64,000 bases of DNA from Zhengitettix transpicula (lineage: Eukaryota; Arthropoda; Insecta; Orthoptera; Tetrigidae), in assembly GCA_037074705.1 (NCBI GenBank), contig JAYJMR010000105.1, forward strand, positions 33,049 through 97,048, given 5' to 3'. This document shows, one piece after another, positions 59,201-64,000 of the stretch. A program made the translations under genes and the position numbers. The notes beneath the pieces are model-generated. The model was not told where the DNA came from. It saw nothing but the letters and a program-made list of their open reading frames with translations, and searched no databases. The stretch's first letter is position 1; every line of letters begins with the position of its first letter.

Positions 59201-62200
59201 ACCCGCAGTTCGCCAGCTGCAGCTGTTTAGGAGCTAAATGCGTTTTTCTGTTTTATTCACTTTTTGGTTGTTTTCTTTCAAAGGTGCGGCTTTTCGCGTG
59301 AGTTATGGGTCTCATCCTATTGAACCGTTCCCCCTGAAGACGATGCCGTCAGCCGCAGGTCGCTAGCTGCAGCCGTTTAGGTGCTAAAGGCGTTTTTATG
59401 TTTTGTTCACTTTTTGCTTGTTTTCTCACAAATGTGCGTCTTTTCGCATGAGTTATGGGTCTCATCCTATGGATGCGTCCCCGCTGAAGACGATGCCGTC
59501 ACCCGCAGATCGCTACCTGCAGCCGTTTAGAAGCTACAGTCGTTTTTCAGTTCTTTTCACTTTTTGCTTGTATTATCCCTAATGTGCGTCTTTTCGCGTA
59601 AGTTATGGGTCTCATCCGATGAAAGCGTTTCCGCTGAAGACGATGCCGTCTCCCGCAGGTCGCTAGCTGCAGCCGTTTAGTAGATACAAGCGTTTTTCTG
59701 TTTTTTCATTTTTTGCTTTTTTTTCTCCAAAATGTGCGTCATTTCGCGTCAGTTATGGGTCTCATCCTATAGATGCGTTCCCGCTGAAGACGATGACGTT
59801 ACTCGCAAATCGCTAGCTGGAGCCGTTTAGGAGCTTAAGGTCTTTTTCTGTTTATTTAATTTTTTGCTTGTTTTCTCCCAAATGTGCGTCTTTTTGCGTG
59901 AGTTATGGGTCTCATCCTATGGAAGCGTTCCCACTGAAGACGATGACGTCACCCGCAGGTCGCTAGCTGCAGTTGTTTACGACCTACAGGCGTTTTTCTG
60001 TATTTTTCACTTTCTGCTTGTTTCCTCCCAAATGTGCGTCTTTTCGCGTGAGTTAGTGTTTCATTAAACGGAAGATTTCCCGCTGAAGACGATGACGTCA
60101 CCCGCAGGTCGCTAGCTGCAGCCGTTAAAGAGCTACAGGCGTTTTTCTTTTTTTTTCACTTTTTGCTTCTTTTCTCCCGAATGAGCGTCTTTTTGCGTGA
60201 GATATGGGTCTCATCCTATGGAAGCGTCCCCGCTGAAGACGATGCAGTCACCCGCAGATCGCAAGCTGCAGCCGTTTAGAAGAAAAGGGCGTTTTTTTTT
60301 TTACTTTTTGCTTTTTTCTCCCAAATGTGCGTCTTTTTGCGTCAGTTATGGGTCCCATGCTATGAAACCGTTCCCGCTGAAGACGACGACGTCACCCGCA
60401 GGTCGCGAGCTGCAGCCGTTATGGAGCTACAGTCTTTTTTCATTTTTATTCACTTTTTGCTTGTTTTCTGTCAAATGTGCGTCTTTTCGCGTGAGTTATG
60501 GGTCACATCCTATGGAAGCGTCCCTGCTGAAGACGATGCCGTCACCCGCAGGTCGCTAACTGCAGCCGTTTAGGAGCATCAGGCGTTTTTCTGTTTTGTT
60601 TCACTTTTTACTTGTTTTCTCCCAAATGTGCGTCTTTACGCATGAGTTATGGGTCACATCCAATGAAAGCGTTCCCGCTGAAGACGATGACTTCACCCGC
60701 AGTTCGCTAGCTGCTGCCGTTTAGGAGCTAAAGGCGTTTTTCTGTTTTATTCACTTTTTGGTTGTTTTCTCCCAAAAGTGCGGCTTTTCGCGTGAGTTAT
60801 TGGTCTCATCCTATTGAAGCGTTCCCAGTGTAGACGATGCCGTCACCCGCAGGTCGCTAGCTGCAGACGTTTAGGAGCTAAAGGCGTTATTATGTTTTTT
60901 TTCACTTTTTGCTTGTTTTCTCACAAATGTGCGACTTTTTGCGTGAGTTATGGGTCTTATCCTATGGAAGCGTCACTGCTGAAGACGATGTCGTCACCCG
61001 CAGGTTGCTAGCTGCAGCTGTTTTGGAGCTAAAGGCGTTGTTCTGTTTTTTTCACTTTTTATTTGTTTTTTCCCAAATGTGCGTATTTTCGCGTGAGTTA
61101 TGGGTCTAATCCTATGAAACCGTTCCCGCTGAAGACGACGACGTCACTCGCAGGTCGCGAGCTGCAGCCGTTATGGAGCTACGGACTTTTTTCTGTTTTT
61201 TTCACTTTTTGCTTTGTTTCTGTCAAATGTGCGTCTTTTCACGTGAGTTATGGGTCTCATCCTATGGAAGCCTTCCCGCAGAAGACGATGACGTCACCCG
61301 CAGGTCGCTAGCGGCTGTTGTTTACGACCTACAGGCGTTTTTCTGTATTTTTCACTTTCTGCTTGTTTCCTTCCAAATGTGCGTCTTTTCGCGTGAGTTA
61401 TTTGTTTCATTAAACGGAAGATTTCCCGCTGAAGACGATGACGTCACCCGCAGGTCGCTAGCTGCAGCCGTTAAATAGCTACAGGCGTTTTTCTTTTTTT
61501 TCCACTTTTTGCTTCTTTTCTCCCGAATGTGCGTCTTTTTGCGTGAGATATGGGTCTCATCCTATGGAAGCGTCCCCGCTGAAGAGGATGCAGTCACCCG
61601 CAGATCGCTAGCTGCAGCCGTTTAGAAGCAAAGGGCGTTTTTTTTTTTACTTTTTGCTTTTTTCTCCCAAATGTGTGTCTTTTTGCGTCAGTTATGGGTC
61701 CCATGCTATGAAACCGTTCCTGCTGAAGACGACGACGTCACCCGCAGGTCGCGAGCTGCAGCCGTTATGGAGTTACAGTCTTTTTTCATTTTTATTCACT
61801 TTTTGCTTGTTTTCTGTCAAATGTGCGTCTTTTCGCGTGAGTTATGGGTCACATCCTATGGAAGCGTCCCTGCTGAAGACGATGCCGTCACCCGCAGGTC
61901 GCTAACTGCAGCCGTTTAGGAGCATCAGGCGTTTTTCTGTTTTGTTTCACTTTTTACTTGTTTTCTCCCAAATGTGCGTCTTTACGCATGAGTTATGGAT
62001 CACATCCAATGAAATCGTTCCCGCTGAAGACGATGACTTCACCCGCAGTTCGCTAGCTGCTGCCGTTTAGGAGCTAAAGGCGTTTTTCTGTTTTATTCAC
62101 TTTTTGGTTGTTTTCTCCCAAAGGTGCGGCTTTTCGCGTGAGTTATTGGTCTCATCCTATTGAAGCGTTCCCAGTGTAGACGATGCCGACACCCGCAGGT

Positions 62201-64000
62201 CGCTAGCTGCAGACGTTTAGGAGCTAAAGGCGTTATTATGTTTTTTTTCACTTTTTGCTTGTTTTCTCACAAATGTGCGACTTTTTGCGTGAGTTATGGG
62301 TCTCATCCTATGGAAGCGTCACTGCTGAAGACGATGTCGTCACCCGCAGGTCGCTAGCTGCAGCCGTTTTGGAGCTAAAGGCGTTGTTCTGTTTTTTTCA
62401 CTTTTTATTTGTTTTTTCCCAAATGTGCGTATTTTCGCGTGAGTTATGGGTCTAATCCTATGAAACCGTTCCCGCTGAAGACGACGACGTCACTCGCAGG
62501 TCGCGAGCTGCAGCCGTTATGGAGCTACGGACTTTTTTCTGTTTTTTTCACTTTTTGCATTTGTTTCTGTCAAATGTGCGTCTTTTCACGAGAGTTATGG
62601 GTCTCATCCTATGGAAGCCTTCCCGCAGAAGACGATGACGTCACCCGCAGGTATCTAGCTGCAGCCGTTTAGGAGCTACAGGCATTTATCTGTTTATTAC
62701 ACTTTTTGCTTGTAATCTCCCAAATGTTTGTCTTTTTGCGTGAGTTATTGGTCTCATCCTATGGAAGCGTTCCCACTGAAGACGATGACGTCACCCGCAG
62801 GTCGCTAGCGGCTGTTGTTTACGACCTACAGGCGTTTTTCTGTATTTTTCACTTTCTGCTTGTTTCCTCCCAAATGTGCGTCTTTCGCGTGAGATATGTG
62901 TTTCATTAAACGGAAGATTTCCCGCTGAAGACGATGACGTCACCCGCAGTTCGCTAGCTGCAGCCGTTAAAGAGCTACAGGCGTTATTATGTTTTTTTTT
63001 CACTTTTTGCTTGTTTTCTCACAAATGTGCGACTTTTTGCGTGAGTTATGGGTCTCATCCTATGGAAGCGTCACTGCTGAAGACGATGTCGTCACCCGCA
63101 GGTCGCTAGCTGCAGCCGTTTTGGAGCTAAAGGCGTTGTTCTGTTTTTTTCACTTTTTATTTGTTTTTTCCCAAATGTGCGTCTTTTTGCGTCAGTTATG
63201 GGTCCCATGCTATGAAACCGTTCCTGCTGAAGACGACGACGTCACCCGCAGGTCGCGAGCTGCAGCCGTTATGGAGCTACAGTCTTTTTTCATTTTATTC
63301 ACTTTTTGCTTGTTTTCTGTCAAATGTGCGTCTTTTCGCGTGAGTTATGGGTCACATCCTATGGAAGCGTCCCTGCTGAAGACGATGCCGTCACCCGCAG
63401 GTCGCTAACTGCAGCCGTTTTGGAGCATCAGGCGTTTTTCTGTTTTGTTTCACTTTTTGCTTGTTTTCTCCCAAATGTTTGTCTTTACGCATGAGTTATG
63501 GGTCACATCCAATGAAAGCGTTCCCGCTGAAGACGATGACTTCACCCGCAGTTCGCTAGCTGCTGCCGTTTAGGAGCTAAAGGCGTTTTTCTGTTTTATT
63601 CACTTTTTGGTTGTTTTCTCCCAAAGGTGCGGCTTTTCGCGTGAGTTATTGGTCTCATCCTATTGAAGCGTTCCCACTGAAGACGATGACGTCACCTGCA
63701 TGTCGCTAGCTGCAGCCGTTAAAGAGCTACAGGCGTTTTTCTTTTTTTTTCACTTTTTGCTTCTTTTCTCCCGAATGTGCGTCTTTTTGCGTGAGATATG
63801 GGTCTCATCCTATGGAAGCGTCCCCGCTGAAGACGATGCAGTCACCCGCAGATCGCTAGCTGCAGCCGTTTAGAAGCTAAGGGCGTTTTTCTTTTTTTTT
63901 TACTTTTTGCTTTTTTCTCCCAAATGTCCGTCTTTTTGCGTCAGTAATGGGTCTCATGCTATGAAACCGTTCCTGCTGAAGACGACGACGTCACCCGCAG
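56203..64000 (+). repeat. Satellite B array 5, cut by the window end
   Basis: About 52 monomers of 148-150 bp (measured starts of GCAGGTCGC or GCAGATCGC at 58155, 58305, 58453 and 58603). This is the most regular B array. Because 150 is a multiple of three, frames of up to about 139 codons stay open here (units beginning MCVFSRELWVSSYGS), but they show no sign of selection. Perfect TGACGTCA alternates with TGCCGTCA and TGCAGTCA. The beginning is collinear with B array 3, in patches, at an offset of about 30.05 kb. Confidence 0.96.
60050..62640 (+). repeat. Higher-order repeat of 9 B monomers, 1346 bp, two copies
   Basis: Copy 1 is about 60050-61300 and copy 2 about 61396-62640. Marks repeat at a constant 1346 bp: GTCAGTTATGGGTCCCATGC (near 60337 and 61683), GTTCCCAGTGTAGACGATGC (near 60821 and 62167), GCGTTATTATG (near 60885 and 62231) and CTACGGACTTTTTTCTG (near 61178 and 62524). 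An earlier related string at 58380-58860 lies 1945 bp (13 monomers) before copy 1. A shorter third partial copy starts near 62980. After 62640 the array switches to the string seen near 57850-58170. Confidence 0.87.

Noticed and set aside
57914..63494. Cysteine- and phenylalanine-rich frames in B5 (units like MCVFSRELWVSSYGS) as membrane or secreted peptides
   Set aside because: The hydrophobic stretches are translations of the T-rich tract and repeat every 50 codons with the satellite. Overlapping frames of equal length are open in the same DNA.
1..64000. CRISPR array
   Set aside because: Repeats of 129-154 bp are directly adjacent with no unique spacers, and repeat copies diverge along their whole length.
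1..64000. Transposon-derived arrays (LTR, helitron, MITE)
   Set aside because: No transposase or polymerase frame, no terminal inverted repeats or target-site duplications at junctions. J1, J2 and J3 are breaks inside monomers.
1..64000. Telomere repeats or ribosomal spacer
   Set aside because: No TTAGGG-type or TTTAGGG-type tandem runs. GTTTAGG occurs only once per monomer inside the core, and no rRNA sequence is present.
1..64000. A functional CENP-B box
   Set aside because: I do not see the CENP-B box pattern (TTCG followed by CGGG at its spacing) in A, B or C; the comparison in the findings is to the pattern of conservation only.

Overview
This window is non-coding, eukaryote-type satellite DNA from end to end. 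It is built from three related tandem-repeat families and contains one assembly gap (200 N, 18514-18713). I find no gene, tRNA, rRNA, transposon or CRISPR array that I can support. The organism cannot be named from the sequence. Kilobases of head-to-tail 129-154 bp monomers with higher-order structure fit a pericentromeric, subtelomeric or other heterochromatic block of a eukaryotic draft assembly.

The families are: A, 129 bp monomer (43 codons, so reading frames stay open by arithmetic); B, about 150 bp (about 50 codons), richer in CpG and carrying the palindrome TGACGTCA in many monomers; and C, about 154 bp, a diverged relative of B found only at 34207-37294. All three share a core beginning GTTTAGGAGYTRCAG. 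In A and B the homology runs for about 32 bp, through a T-rich stretch. Strand in the feature list is the strand on which this core reads GTTTAGG.

Layout with core polarity: A1 1-6651 (+); B1 6656-8263 (-); A2 8268-9975 (+); B2 9979-18513 (-); gap 18514-18713; A3 18714-26148 (-); B3 26153-34206 (+); C 34207-37294 (-); B4 37295-41130 (+); A4 41131-56199 (-); B5 56203-64000 (+). Core polarity flips at every array boundary except across the gap. Either the gap hides at least one block or the two flanks are wrongly joined or oriented there.

Two junction types recur. J1 (A to B) occurs twice, near 6651 and 9975. J2 (B/A) occurs three times, near 8265, 26150 and 56201, once in one orientation and twice in the other. 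The blocks therefore spread by copying segments that already contained both satellites, including an inverted copy. Inside the arrays there are many higher-order repeats. The cleanest is a 900 bp tandem duplication in B2 with one mismatch over about 933 aligned bases.

The arrays cover every base except the gap and a few junction bases, so there is no unexplained stretch longer than 300 bp apart from the N run.
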